NCBI GenBank assembly: GCA_018242165.1
Contig: JAFECL010000047.1
Span: 10,122-47,224 of the forward strand
Length of the DNA: 37,103 bases
DNA from: Pseudomonadota bacterium
GTDB taxonomy: Bacteria; Pseudomonadota; Alphaproteobacteria; Sphingomonadales; Sphingomonadaceae
Direction of reading: 5' to 3'
The position numbers were made by a program, and so were the translations under genes. Positions 8,334 to 16,870 of the stretch are shown here, piece by piece; the stretch's first letter is position 1, and each line of letters opens with the position of its first letter. The notes under the pieces were generated by a model. The model was not told the origin of the DNA, made no database searches, and saw only the letters and a list, made by a program, of their open reading frames with translations.

Positions 8334-8803
8334 TCGTCTACGAACTCGAATGCCGCGCCGGCGGTCACCGCTTCGAAGGCTGGTTTGCCTCGTCGGAGGA
8401 TTTTTCCGGCCAGCAGGCGCGCGGATTGGTGAGCTGCCCGCAATGCGGCAGCGCCGAGGTGGCCAAGGCGCCGATGGCCCCCAACCTGGGGCGCAAGGGC
8501 AACCAGCTGCCGGTACCGGCCCGCGCCGCCAAGGCGGAGGCGGCGCAGGCTGTCGCCGGCCTGCCGGAGCCGGCGCGCGCTGCCCTGCTGGCGCTGGCCA
8601 GATTGCAGGCCGAGGCGCTGAGGGAATCGCGCTGGGTGGGCAAGAGCTTTACCGAGGATGCCCGGGCGATGCATTATGGCGAGAAGGACCACGAGGTGAT
8701 CCACGGCCAGGCCACCCTGGACGAGGCGCGCGCCCTGGCGGATGAGGGGGTGCCGGTCGCCCCGCTGCTGATCCCGGTGGCGCCGCCGGGCGAAGTCAAC
8801 TGA
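8330..8803 (+). CDS. DUF1178 family protein
   Basis: A 157-residue conserved alphaproteobacterial protein of unknown function. It starts MIVYELECRAGGHRFEGWFA and carries SCPQCGS at about residues 40-46; the first Cys/His group and the CPQC pair could form a small zinc ribbon, as in FmdB-like proteins. The C-terminal half holds conserved FTEDARAMHYGEKDHEVIHG and a segment ending LADEGVPVAPL. It overlaps the nitrilase gene by four bases and is probably co-translated with it. No strong terminator separates it from the tRNA gene 40 bases downstream. Confidence 0.9.
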   Translation: MIVYELECRAGGHRFEGWFASSEDFSGQQARGLVSCPQCGSAEVAKAPMAPNLGRKGNQLPVPARAAKAEAAQAVAGLPEPARAALLALARLQAEALRESRWVGKSFTEDARAMHYGEKDHEVIHGQATLDEARALADEGVPVAPLLIPVAPPGEVN

Positions 8804-8843
8804 TTGCCATTCCCGGTGCCGCTGCCTAAGAGCCGCTGGGCGT

Positions 8844-8920
8844 GCGCCCGTAGCTCAGCAGGATAGAGCACCAGATTCCTAATCTGGGGGCCGTGGGTTC
8901 GAATCCCGCCGGGCGCACCA
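8844..8920 (+). tRNA. tRNA-Arg, anticodon CCT
   Basis: A full cloverleaf fits: acceptor arms GCGCCCG and CGGGCGC, a D-arm with AGCTCAGCAGGATAGAGC, an anticodon arm CCAGA-TTCCTAA-TCTGG with anticodon CCT (decodes AGG), and the T-loop TTCGAAT in GTGGGTTCGAATCCCGC. The discriminator base is A and the CCA end is encoded (8918-8920). No intron is seen. Confidence 0.97.
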
Positions 8921-9028
8921 TCCCCCCGGCCCCGCATGGCGGGGCAGGGGGGATGGCGCGCCCTAAGGGCTGCGAACCTTTCGAGCCGAAGGCGACGGCG
9001 CGTAGCGCCGGCAATCCCGCCGGGCGCA
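8902..9028 (+). repeat. Duplicated tRNA-Arg 3' end (16-bp direct repeat, att-like)
   Basis: AATCCCGCCGGGCGCA occurs inside the tRNA T-arm and acceptor (8902-8917) and again exactly at 9013-9028, 111 bases on. Such tRNA 3'-end duplications are typical scars of integrase-mediated insertion. No integrase, phage or plasmid gene is visible here, so it may be an old, emptied site or a chance copy in GC-rich DNA. Confidence 0.4.
8920..8954 (+). other. Hairpin directly after the tRNA, possible terminator
   Basis: ATCCCCCC (8920-8927) pairs with GGGGGGAT (8947-8954), and GCCCCGC (8929-8935) with GCGGGGC (8939-8945) around an ATG triplet, giving 15 base pairs and one mismatch. It begins at the last base of the tRNA CCA. 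No T-run follows, so it may serve as processing signal or terminator. Confidence 0.45.
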
Positions 9029-9090
9029 TCGCGCGCCAGCGCGATTTGTAGCTGCGCTAATGTCCGTTGCTCGGGGGGCGGCGTTCCCCC

Positions 9091-10353
9091 TCAGCCCCGC
9101 TCCTGCCCGCCCGCCCGTGCCGCCAGCGCCACGCAGCCCAGCGAAGCCGCCGCGACCAGATCGGCGCCAAGCAGCGGCCAGGTCCAGCTGGCATGACTGC
9201 CGATGGCGGCAAGGTGCTGGCTGGCAAGGCCGATTGCCAGGCCCAGCCCGCCGAGCACTGCGATGTTGAGCGAGAGCATGTTGATCCCGGCGCTGGTTGC
9301 CTTGAGATAGGGCGGCACCTGTTCGTCGATCACCGTGAACAGCGGGGCATAGACCATGGTCATGAACAGGATCGAGGCCGCCATGCCCGGCAGGAACAGC
9401 GGGTGGCCCGCCGGCAGCAGGCGATAGCAGAGGATCAGCGGCACCAGCAGGCCCAGGCTGATCAGGCTGGTCAGCGCGCGGTCGATCCGCCAGCGGCGCC
9501 AGCCCCAGTCGGCCAGCAGCCCGGCGCCGGCCGATCCGGCCAGCCCGAACAGCAGGAACATCGAGCCGTAGAGCCGCACCGCCTGGGCCTTGTCCATGCC
9601 CTTGTCTTCCACCAGCCACAGCTGGACGAAGGGGCTGGTCGCGACATGGGCATGCAGCCCGACCACCGCCAGCGAGGCCCAGCGCAGCCGCGGCCGGGTG
9701 CGAAACAGCCCCCACCATTCGCGCAGCACCGCGCCCGATGGCGGTGCCGCTGCCGTGGCCGGCCGGGTATCGCGCACCCGCGTCACCGCCAATGTGGCGA
9801 CCAGGCCGATGGCGGCCATCAGCATGAAGCAGCCGCGCCAGCCCAGCCGGGGGCCAAGCAGCCCGGCGATCAGGAAGCTGCCGCCGATCCCCAGCGGAAT
9901 GCCGGCAAAGAACAGCCCGATCGCGCCCGAGCGGTGGCGGTCGGGCACCCGGGCGAGGATCACGCTGGTGGCGGTGGGAACCAGCGTCGCCTCGCCCGAG
10001 GCGACCAGCGGGCGCACCCCCAGCATCGACCAGAACCCCCGCGCCAGCCCGGAAAGGCCGGTGGCGAGGCTCCAGATCCCGACCCCGGCGGCCAGCACCG
10101 GGATCCGTCCGTGGCGATCGGCCAGCAGCCCGGCAGCCAGCGCCGCCACGGCATAGACCCCGCTGAAGGCCAGCCCGGCGATCAGCGCGAACTGCGCCCG
10201 GCTGAGTGCCAGATCGTGGATGATGTCGCTGGCAAAGCCGGCCACCAGCTGGCGGTCGATCTGGTTGATCATGTGCAGCAGCAGGAAGAACAGCACCAGC
10301 CCCAGCGGATTGCCGCCACGGCTGGCGGGCTGTTCGGGCGCGTCTTGCGGCAT
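9091..10353 (-). CDS. Major facilitator superfamily transporter (spinster-like)
   Basis: A 420-residue inner-membrane transporter with about twelve predicted helices. The signature loop between helices 2 and 3 is present (GLLADRHGRIPV), with a related loop in the second half (GLLADWGWRRWRID). The opening GLVLFFLLLHMINQIDRQLV resembles the spinster-like branch, common in sphingomonads. The substrate cannot be read from sequence. The ATG at 10353 has a strong GGGGAGGA just upstream; a longer in-frame start at 10407 is less likely. It lies 81 bases downstream of the TetR-family gene on the same strand, so the two are probably co-transcribed and under the same regulator as the RND pump. Confidence 0.9.
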   Translation of the reverse strand: MPQDAPEQPASRGGNPLGLVLFFLLLHMINQIDRQLVAGFASDIIHDLALSRAQFALIAGLAFSGVYAVAALAAGLLADRHGRIPVLAAGVGIWSLATGLSGLARGFWSMLGVRPLVASGEATLVPTATSVILARVPDRHRSGAIGLFFAGIPLGIGGSFLIAGLLGPRLGWRGCFMLMAAIGLVATLAVTRVRDTRPATAAAPPSGAVLREWWGLFRTRPRLRWASLAVVGLHAHVATSPFVQLWLVEDKGMDKAQAVRLYGSMFLLFGLAGSAGAGLLADWGWRRWRIDRALTSLISLGLLVPLILCYRLLPAGHPLFLPGMAASILFMTMVYAPLFTVIDEQVPPYLKATSAGINMLSLNIAVLGGLGLAIGLASQHLAAIGSHASWTWPLLGADLVAAASLGCVALAARAGGQERG

Positions 10354-10434
10354 GGTTCCTCCCCACCGTTTCCCGCCCGGTGTGGCCGGCTGCCGCCGTG
10401 CTGGCAATGGTTAATTGGCGGGTTAAGTGGGGGG

Positions 10435-11055
10435 CTAAGTGGCGGGCCGCGCGAGCCGGGCCAGCAGGCCGTCGCGGATCATGCCCAGGTGCAGCTCGAT
10501 CAGCGCCTGCCGCTCGACCCACGGGAACAGCGGGCGGGCGATCAGCAGCGCGGCCAGCCCGTGGACCGAGGCCCAGATCGACTGGGCCATCGCCTCGCCC
10601 TCGGCATCGTCGGTGCCGCGCAGTTCGGCGATGATTGCCCGCAGCGCGCCAAAGGCGCCCAGCCCGGTGGCCATGGCCACGTCGTCCGGCCCGCTTTCGA
10701 GGCATTCCGGATCTTCGAGCATGAAGGCGATGCGGTAGAGATCGGGCTGGTCGATGGCGAAGTCGAGATAGGCCCGGCCCAGCGCCAGCAGCCGTTCGCC
10801 CGGCGTGCTGCCGCCGCGCAGCACTTCGGCAAAGCGCTGTTGCAGCACCTCGAACCCGCGCCGGCACAATTCGTCGCCGATTTCGGCGGCGGTGCGGAAG
10901 TGGGCATAGAGCGAGGGCTGCGAGATGCCCACCGCCCGCGCGATGGTGCGGGTGGTGACATGGGCCATGCCGTGCTGGGCGAACAGGCGCAGCGCGGTGG
11001 CGAGGATTTCCTCGCGCCGCTCGCCGCCACGGCCCCGTCGGGGGGTATCGCCCAT
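10435..11055 (-). CDS. TetR-family transcriptional repressor of the adjacent efflux genes
   Basis: About 206 residues. An N-terminal helix-turn-helix (about residues 10-60) contains RREEILATALRLFAQHGMAH, then TTRTIARAVGISQPSLYAHF, the classic TetR DNA-binding pattern; the rest is a ligand-binding helical domain with FAIDQPDLYRIAFMLEDPE. The gene is divergent from an RND pump operon and precedes an MFS gene, the usual place for a local efflux repressor. The start is uncertain: ATG at 11055 or GTG at 11067 (AGG six bases upstream). The ATG at 11100 lies inside the operator palindrome and is unlikely. The natural ligand is unknown. Confidence 0.9.
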   Translation of the reverse strand: MGDTPRRGRGGERREEILATALRLFAQHGMAHVTTRTIARAVGISQPSLYAHFRTAAEIGDELCRRGFEVLQQRFAEVLRGGSTPGERLLALGRAYLDFAIDQPDLYRIAFMLEDPECLESGPDDVAMATGLGAFGALRAIIAELRGTDDAEGEAMAQSIWASVHGLAALLIARPLFPWVERQALIELHLGMIRDGLLARLARPAT

Positions 11056-11092
11056 CGCCTCTGCCACTTTGTGCCTGCCTCTCCCGATTATC

Positions 11093-11121
11093 CCTATCAT
11101 TGATAGGCTATCAGTGATAGG
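11093..11121. promoter_or_regulatory. Tandem tetO-like operators between TetR gene and RND operon
   Basis: Two palindromes stand side by side: CTATCATTGATAG (11094-11106) and CTATCAGTGATAG (11108-11120), centres 14 bases apart. The second equals the core of the classical tet operator. A possible promoter for the RND operon overlaps them: TTGATA (11100-11105), 16 bases, TAAAGA (11122-11127). Binding of the encoded TetR-family repressor would block both directions; that pairing is inferred from position. Confidence 0.85.
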
Positions 11122-11195
11122 TAAAGATTCGTTGCCGCTTTAGCCCTCGCCGGGGCGGCGCGAAAGCCCCCCGTTTCTCTTCCCGGGAATTGCCG

Positions 11196-12263
11196 ATGTC
11201 GTTCGACTGGAACCGCCTGAAGTGGCCGCTGCTGGCGCTGGCCGTGGTGATCGTTGCCGTGCTGGCGCTGCGCCCCGGGGCCAAACCCGCCGCGCAAGGG
11301 CCGGCGCCTGAGCCGGTGCAGGCCGTAGTGGTGGGCGGCGCCGGTGCTGGTGCCGAAACCGGCGAACGTTATGCCGCGACGATCCATCGTGACCGCGAGG
11401 CCAACCTGTCCTTTCGCGTGGCCGGGACGCTGCGCGCGGTGCCGGTCCGCCCCGGGCAGACGCTGGGCGCCGGGGCGCTGATCGCCGCGCTGGATGCCAC
11501 GCCCTATGCCGCAGGTGCCGCCCGCGCCGAGGCCGAGGCCGATCGCGCCAGCCGCGCCGCCGATCGCTATGCCGCGCTGGCCCCGGCCGGTGCGGTGGGC
11601 GAGGCGCAGGCCAGGGATGCCGGCGCGGCGCGCAAGGCGGCCGAGGCCCAGCTGTCCGCCGCCCGTTTCGATCTGGCCGCGACCCGGCTGGTGATGCCCT
11701 TTGCCGGGGTGGTGATCAGCCGCCGCGCCGAAGTGGGCGAGAGTGTCGGCGCCGGGCAGGTGGTGGCGCAGGTGGCCGATCTCGGCTCGCCCCTGATCGC
11801 CACCGCGCAGGTGCCGGCCGAACTGGCCGCACGGCTGCATCCGGGCATGACCGCGAAGGTTGACGTGGCGGGCCATGCCCAGCCGCTGGCGGCTCGCGTG
11901 CTGCGGATCAGCGGCGGGGCCGATCCGCGTTCGGGGCTGGTGGCGGTCGATCTGGCGCTGGCGGGCGCGGGCGCGCTGCCCAGCGGCACCGCCGCCGGGG
12001 TGCGGTTTGACCTGCCGGTGCCGGCCGAAACTTCCGCCGCGGCGATCCTGATCCCCGCCGAGGCCCTGCTCGAGGCCGAGGGCGATGCGGCGCATGTCTA
12101 TGTGATCGACGCGCAGGGCAAGGCGCGCCGCCGTGCGGTGCGCTTCCTGGGCTTTGCCGATCAGGCGGCGCGGGTCACGGGGCTGCACCCCGGCGAGAAG
12201 GTGGTGACGCTGGGCGCCGGCTTCGTTGCCGAGGGGCAGGCGGTGACGGTGGTCGCACCGTGA
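11196..12263 (+). CDS. RND efflux periplasmic adaptor (membrane fusion protein)
   Basis: A 355-residue adaptor that links the RND permease to the outer-membrane channel. An N-terminal membrane anchor spans about residues 11-27 (WPLLALAVVIVAVLAL) with no lipobox cysteine. The hairpin and lipoyl-like halves show SFRVAGTLRAVPVRPGQTLG and LVMPFAGVVISRRAEVGESV; beta-barrel and membrane-proximal domains follow (PAEALLEAEGDAAHVYVID). The ATG at 11196 has GGGAA six bases upstream; a TTG at 11190 is an alternative. Its stop overlaps the permease GTG (GTGA). It is the first gene of the operon under the tetO-like operators. Confidence 0.94.
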   Translation: MSFDWNRLKWPLLALAVVIVAVLALRPGAKPAAQGPAPEPVQAVVVGGAGAGAETGERYAATIHRDREANLSFRVAGTLRAVPVRPGQTLGAGALIAALDATPYAAGAARAEAEADRASRAADRYAALAPAGAVGEAQARDAGAARKAAEAQLSAARFDLAATRLVMPFAGVVISRRAEVGESVGAGQVVAQVADLGSPLIATAQVPAELAARLHPGMTAKVDVAGHAQPLAARVLRISGGADPRSGLVAVDLALAGAGALPSGTAAGVRFDLPVPAETSAAAILIPAEALLEAEGDAAHVYVIDAQGKARRRAVRFLGFADQAARVTGLHPGEKVVTLGAGFVAEGQAVTVVAP

Positions 12264-15200
12264 CCGGGCTGGTTCGTTTTGCGGTTAACCGCTGGCAGCT
12301 GACCCTGCTGTTTTCGGCGCTGCTGATCGCGCTGGGGCTGGCTGCCTTCAAGGCGATCCCGCGCACCGAGGATCCGCAGATCAACTTCCCCGACTATTTC
12401 ATTGCCGTGGTGGTGCCCGGCGCCAGCCCGGTCGACCTCGAGCAGCAGGTGACCAAGCCGATCGAGGATGCGCTGGCCGGCACCGACGGGCTGCGCGAGG
12501 TGGTTTCGACCACTTCGGACGGGGCGGTGACGATCACCGGCAAGTACAACTGGAACGTCGACCCCGAACGCAAGTTCGACGAGGTGGTGCGCGAGGTGAA
12601 CGCGCTGCGCCCCAGCCTGCCGCCGAACATCGCGCGGATGCAGATCGACCGGGGGCGGCCGACCTGGGTGCCCTTTGTCCAGGTGGCGCTGACTTCCGAC
12701 ATCCTGCCGATGCGCGCTTTCGACAAGCTGGCGCGGCGGTTGCGCGACCAGCTGGCGCGAGTGCCCGGGGTGCGCAAGTCCGAAGTCTTCGGCGCGCCGA
12801 CCAGCACGGTGCAGGTGGGGATCGACCCGGCCCGGCTGGCGGCGCTGGGCCTGTCGCCCGCCGCGCTGGTCGATGCCCTGAAGGCCGGCGGGGCCGATGC
12901 CCCGATCGGCAGCGTCAACGCCGGGCGCCAGCGGTACAACGTGCGTTATGCCGGCGATTTTCCGGACATTGCCGCGGTGCGCGCGCTGCCTGTGGTCAGC
13001 GCCAGCGGCCGCATCGTGCGGCTGGGCGAGGTGGCGCAGGTTGACTGGGTGCTGGCCGAACCGCAGCACATCGTCCGCTTCAAGGGCCGCCGCGCGCTGC
13101 TGGTTACCGCCAACCCGGCCGACGGGCAGGACGTAAGCAAGCTGACCCGCACGGTCGATGCCGAGCTGGAACGGTTCAAGCTGCAGCTGCCCGGCTCGGT
13201 CAAGCTGGAGCGCGGCTTTACCCAGGCGAACAATGTCCGCCACCGGCTGGACCAGCTGACCCGCGATTTCGTCCTCGCGCTGCTGATGGTGTCGATCACG
13301 CTGCTGCCGCTGGGCTGGCGCGCGGCGGGGGTGGTGATGCTGGCGATTCCGGTCTCGCTGCTGATCGGCGTGGCGATGCTGGCGGCGCTGGGCTTTACGC
13401 TCAACCAGCTGGCGATTGCCGGCTTTGTGATCTCGCTGGGGCTGCTGGTCGACGATGCCATCGTGGTGATCGAGAACATCGCCCGCTGGCTGCGCGACGG
13501 GGCCGAGCGCAGCGAGGCGGCGGTGGGGGCGACCGGGCAGATCGGCCTCGCCGTGCTGGGTTGCACCTTCAGCCTGCTGTTCGCCTTCCTGCCGCTGATG
13601 GCGCTGCCCGAGGCTTCTGGGCAATTCGTCCGCTCGCTGCCGGTGGCGGTGCTGGGCACGGTGGCCGGATCGCTGGTGGTGGCGCTGACGCTGATCCCCT
13701 TTGCCGCCAGCCGGCTGCTCTCGCGGCATGAAGACCCCCACGGCAACCGCCTGTTGCAGGCGATCACCCGCGGCATCCACCGGCTCTATGCCCCGGTGCT
13801 GCACCGCGCGCTGAACGCGCCGGGGCGTTCGCTGGCCTTGATCATGGGCGCCTCGGCGCTGTCGCTGCCCTTGCTGGCGGTGATCGGCAGCAGCCTGTTC
13901 CCCCCGGCCGAGCTGCCGCAGTTCACCGTCAAGGTCGAGATGGCGCAGGGCAGCGCGCTGGCGGCGACCGATGCGATGGTCGCGCGGGTGGAAGCGGTGC
14001 TGCGCGCTGACCCCGAGGTGGCCTGGACCGCCGCCCATGTCGGGCGCGGCAGCCCGCCGCTCTACTACAATGCCCAGTCGAGCCCCGAGAACCCGGCGCG
14101 CGGCGAAGTGGCCGCCTCGCTGAAGGACTGGAACCCGCGCCGCAGCCCGGCGGTGATCGATCGCCTGCGCCAGCGGCTTGACGCGATCCCCGGGGCCAAG
14201 CTGCGGCTGGTGATCTTCAACCAGGGCCCGCCGGTGGAGGCCCCGGTCGCGATCCGGATTCTTGGCCGCGATCTTGGCACCCTCAGCCGGCTGGCGCTGG
14301 CTGCCGAACGCGAGCTGGCGGCGATGCCCGAGCTGCGCGACGTGGAAAACCCGTTGCGGATGCAGCGCACCGATCTGCGCCTGGCCGTGGACGAGGCGCG
14401 CGCCCAGGCGCTGGGCGTGCCGGCGGGCGCGCTGCGCCAGGCGGTGCAGCTGGCGCTGAACGGGGTGCCTGCCGCGCGGCTGCGCGATGGCGATGGCGAT
14501 GACTATCCGGTGACGGTGCGCCTGCCGCAATCCAGCACCGGTGGCCAGCCGCGCAACGAGATCGCGGCGCTGGGGGCGATCCAGGTGCCGATTGCCGGGG
14601 GTGGCTCGGTGCCGCTGTCAACCCTGGCCCGACCCAGCTTTTCGGCCGACGCTGCCCAGATCAACCGCATCCAGCGCGAACGCGCGGTGACGGTGACGGC
14701 CTACGTCAAGGATGGCGTGCTGGTCAGCCGGGCGACCGAGGCCGCGCTGGCCCGGCTGCAGGCCAGGGTGCCGCTGCCGCCCGGCTATACCTATCGGCTG
14801 GGCGGCGAGGCCGAGAATGCCCAGCGCAGCTTTGGCGGGCTGGGCCCGGCCATCGTGGTCGCGACGCTGGGGATCCTGGCGGTGCTGGTGCTCGAATTCG
14901 GCTCGCTGCGCACCGTTGCGGTGGTGTTCGGGGTGGTGCCGCTGGGCTTCTTTGGCGCGGTGCTGGCGCTGTGGGTTACCGGCAACAGCCTGTCGTTCAC
15001 CGCCGCCGTCGGGCTGATCGCGCTGGTCGGGATCGAGATCAAGAATTCGATCCTGCTGGTCGACTTTACCGAGCAGTTGCGCCGCGACGGCAAGGGGGTG
15101 CGCGAGGCGATCGAGCAGGCCGGCGAATTGCGCTTCCTGCCGGTGCTGCTGACCTCGATCACCGCGATCGGCGGGTTGCTGCCGCTGGCGCTGGCCGGCA

Positions 15201-15352
15201 ACGGGCTCTATTCGCCGATGGCCGATGCGATGATCGGCGGGCTGATCACCAGCACCCTGCTCGCCCGGATCGCCACCCCGGTGATGTATCTGCTGCTGGC
15301 GAAGAAGGACGCTCCCACGCCCGAGCCCGAACTGCGGGAGGCCATGGCATGA
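12260..15352 (+). CDS. RND multidrug efflux permease (HAE1-like)
   Basis: A 1030-residue inner-membrane proton antiporter of the AcrB/MexF class, with two repeats of six helices and two large periplasmic loops. The proton relay is intact: Asp398 and Asp399 in LLVDDAIVVIENI (AcrB Asp407/408) and Lys928 in IEIKNSILLVDF (AcrB Lys940). The motif QQVTKPIEDALAG follows the first helix. It starts with GTG at 12260, overlapping the adaptor stop, and its stop overlaps the next ATG. The absence of metal-binding motifs and the overall pattern favour drug or hydrophobic-compound export over heavy-metal export; the actual substrate is unknown. Confidence 0.95.
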   Translation: MTGLVRFAVNRWQLTLLFSALLIALGLAAFKAIPRTEDPQINFPDYFIAVVVPGASPVDLEQQVTKPIEDALAGTDGLREVVSTTSDGAVTITGKYNWNVDPERKFDEVVREVNALRPSLPPNIARMQIDRGRPTWVPFVQVALTSDILPMRAFDKLARRLRDQLARVPGVRKSEVFGAPTSTVQVGIDPARLAALGLSPAALVDALKAGGADAPIGSVNAGRQRYNVRYAGDFPDIAAVRALPVVSASGRIVRLGEVAQVDWVLAEPQHIVRFKGRRALLVTANPADGQDVSKLTRTVDAELERFKLQLPGSVKLERGFTQANNVRHRLDQLTRDFVLALLMVSITLLPLGWRAAGVVMLAIPVSLLIGVAMLAALGFTLNQLAIAGFVISLGLLVDDAIVVIENIARWLRDGAERSEAAVGATGQIGLAVLGCTFSLLFAFLPLMALPEASGQFVRSLPVAVLGTVAGSLVVALTLIPFAASRLLSRHEDPHGNRLLQAITRGIHRLYAPVLHRALNAPGRSLALIMGASALSLPLLAVIGSSLFPPAELPQFTVKVEMAQGSALAATDAMVARVEAVLRADPEVAWTAAHVGRGSPPLYYNAQSSPENPARGEVAASLKDWNPRRSPAVIDRLRQRLDAIPGAKLRLVIFNQGPPVEAPVAIRILGRDLGTLSRLALAAERELAAMPELRDVENPLRMQRTDLRLAVDEARAQALGVPAGALRQAVQLALNGVPAARLRDGDGDDYPVTVRLPQSSTGGQPRNEIAALGAIQVPIAGGGSVPLSTLARPSFSADAAQINRIQRERAVTVTAYVKDGVLVSRATEAALARLQARVPLPPGYTYRLGGEAENAQRSFGGLGPAIVVATLGILAVLVLEFGSLRTVAVVFGVVPLGFFGAVLALWVTGNSLSFTAAVGLIALVGIEIKNSILLVDFTEQLRRDGKGVREAIEQAGELRFLPVLLTSITAIGGLLPLALAGNGLYSPMADAMIGGLITSTLLARIATPVMYLLLAKKDAPTPEPELREAMA

Positions 15353-16740
15353 AGCGCACCGCTCTGATCCTGCCGCTGGTGGCCATGCTGGCGGCCTGTG
15401 CCGGCGATGGCGGCAAGCCGGCCGCCAGCCTGCCGCTGCCGGCGCAATGGCAGGCCGCCGTGCCCGGGGCACGCGCCGCCGATCCGGCCTGGTGGCATGG
15501 CTATGGCGATCCGGTGCTGGATGGGCTGGTCGAGGCGGCGCTGAAGGATAGCCCGCGCATCGATCAGGCCGAGGCACGGATCGCGCAGGCCAGGGCCATG
15601 GCGCGCCGCGCCTTTGCCGATCAGCTGCCGGTGGCGCAGGGCAATGGCCAGATCGCCCGGGCCGAGCAATCGACCGTGGCCGGGCTGGGCAACCTGACCC
15701 GCTACCTGCCGACCTATTCGCGCACCCAGAACGATGCCGCACTGAACGTCGCGGGCAGCTGGGAACTCGATTTCGCGCGCGGGCTGGCCCGGCGGGCAGG
15801 GGCGGCGCGGGCCGATGCGATGGGGGCCATGGCCGGTGCGCGCGCGGTGCGGCTGGCGGTGGCGGCCGAAGTGGTCGATGCCTATCTGGGCTGGCGCGGG
15901 GCGCAGGGTGATCTGGCGCAGGCCGAGGCCCGCGCCGCCGCGCTGGCCGACCAGCGCGGGATTGCCGAGGCACGGCTGCGTGCCGGCGAGGGGGCCGCGC
16001 AGGCCGCCGAGCAGGCCCGTGCCCGGGCCGAGGGCGCGCAGGCCGGGCTGGCGCAGGCGCGGGCCGCGCTGGGCGCCGCGCGGGTGCGGCTGGTGGTGCT
16101 GACCGGGCAGCCGGTGGGCAGTCCGGTGCCAGCACTCGATCAATCCGCCCCGGTGCCGCTGGCCCCGGTGCCCGGTGCGGGCGAGCCGGTCGACCTGCTG
16201 CGCGCGCGGCCCGATCTGGCCGTGGCCGAGGCCGACCTTGCCGGCGCCCATGCCCGGATCGGCGCGGCGCTGGCCGAATATTGGCCGCACATCACCCTGA
16301 ACGGCCTGATCGGCTGGGACAGCGGCGATCTGGGCGCTTTCACCTCACCCGCCTCGCGGATCACCCAGGGGGCGGTGGGGCTGCGCTGGCGGCTGTTCGA
16401 TTTCGCCCGGGTCAATGCCGAGGTGGCCGCCGCGCGCGGGCGCGAGCGCGAGGCGCTGGCCGCCTATCGCGAGGCGGTGTTGCAGGCCGGCGGGCAGGTC
16501 GAGAGTGCCTACCTCCAGCTGGGTGCGGCGCGCGAGGCCTTTGCCGATCAGCAGGCCGCGCTGGCGGCTGCCAATCGCGCCCATGCCAGCGCCACAGCCG
16601 CCTTCCGTGCCGGCGAGATCAGCCGCGATGCGTTGCGCGGGGCCGATCTGGCGCGGATCGAGGTCGAACAGGGGGCATTGCAGAGCCGCCTGGCGCTGGC
16701 CCGTGCGGTGCTGGCCTGCCACCGCGCGCTGGGGCACTAA
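15349..16740 (+). CDS. Outer-membrane efflux lipoprotein, NodT/OprM type
   Basis: A 463-residue TolC-like channel subunit completing the tripartite pump. The signal peptide ends in a lipobox, LAAC, with lipidated Cys17. Typical NodT-family features follow: WWHGYGDPVLDGLVEAAL, then the two OEP repeats with AAYLQLG-like segments (GQVESAYLQLGAAREAFADQ), and LRARPDLAVAEADLAGAHARIG, then ALAEYWPHITL. The ATG overlaps the permease stop. An inverted repeat just downstream probably ends the transcript. Confidence 0.94.
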   Translation: MKRTALILPLVAMLAACAGDGGKPAASLPLPAQWQAAVPGARAADPAWWHGYGDPVLDGLVEAALKDSPRIDQAEARIAQARAMARRAFADQLPVAQGNGQIARAEQSTVAGLGNLTRYLPTYSRTQNDAALNVAGSWELDFARGLARRAGAARADAMGAMAGARAVRLAVAAEVVDAYLGWRGAQGDLAQAEARAAALADQRGIAEARLRAGEGAAQAAEQARARAEGAQAGLAQARAALGAARVRLVVLTGQPVGSPVPALDQSAPVPLAPVPGAGEPVDLLRARPDLAVAEADLAGAHARIGAALAEYWPHITLNGLIGWDSGDLGAFTSPASRITQGAVGLRWRLFDFARVNAEVAAARGREREALAAYREAVLQAGGQVESAYLQLGAAREAFADQQAALAAANRAHASATAAFRAGEISRDALRGADLARIEVEQGALQSRLALARAVLACHRALGH

Positions 16741-16749
16741 AAGCATCGC

Positions 16750-16775
16750 GCCAAAAAGTGGGACCGGTTTTTGGC
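16750..16775. terminator. Inverted repeat between convergent genes, likely bidirectional terminator
   Basis: GCCAAAAA (16750-16757) and TTTTTGGC (16768-16775) flank a ten-base GC-rich centre. The stem ends in T-runs on both strands. Close variants of this element are common between genes in alphaproteobacteria. It separates the RND operon from the FecR-repeat gene, which is read toward it. Confidence 0.5.
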
Positions 16776-16870
16776 TCCTCGGCGAGGCGATAACCGGCAG
16801 TTGCGCGATCGGGCAAGGGCGGCGGGCCAGTCCGGGGAGACCGCCCCACCGCCCCGCCCCAAGGGGAGGG

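Noticed and set aside
8844..10353. Genomic island at the tRNA-Arg
   Set aside because: No integrase, transposase or phage gene, and the following genes have the same composition as the rest; only the 16-bp repeat hints at past insertion.
12161..14530. A 789-codon open frame opposite the RND permease
   Set aside because: Antisense shadow of a well-supported gene; the translation is rich in His, Arg and Gln repeats typical of reversed GC-rich codons.
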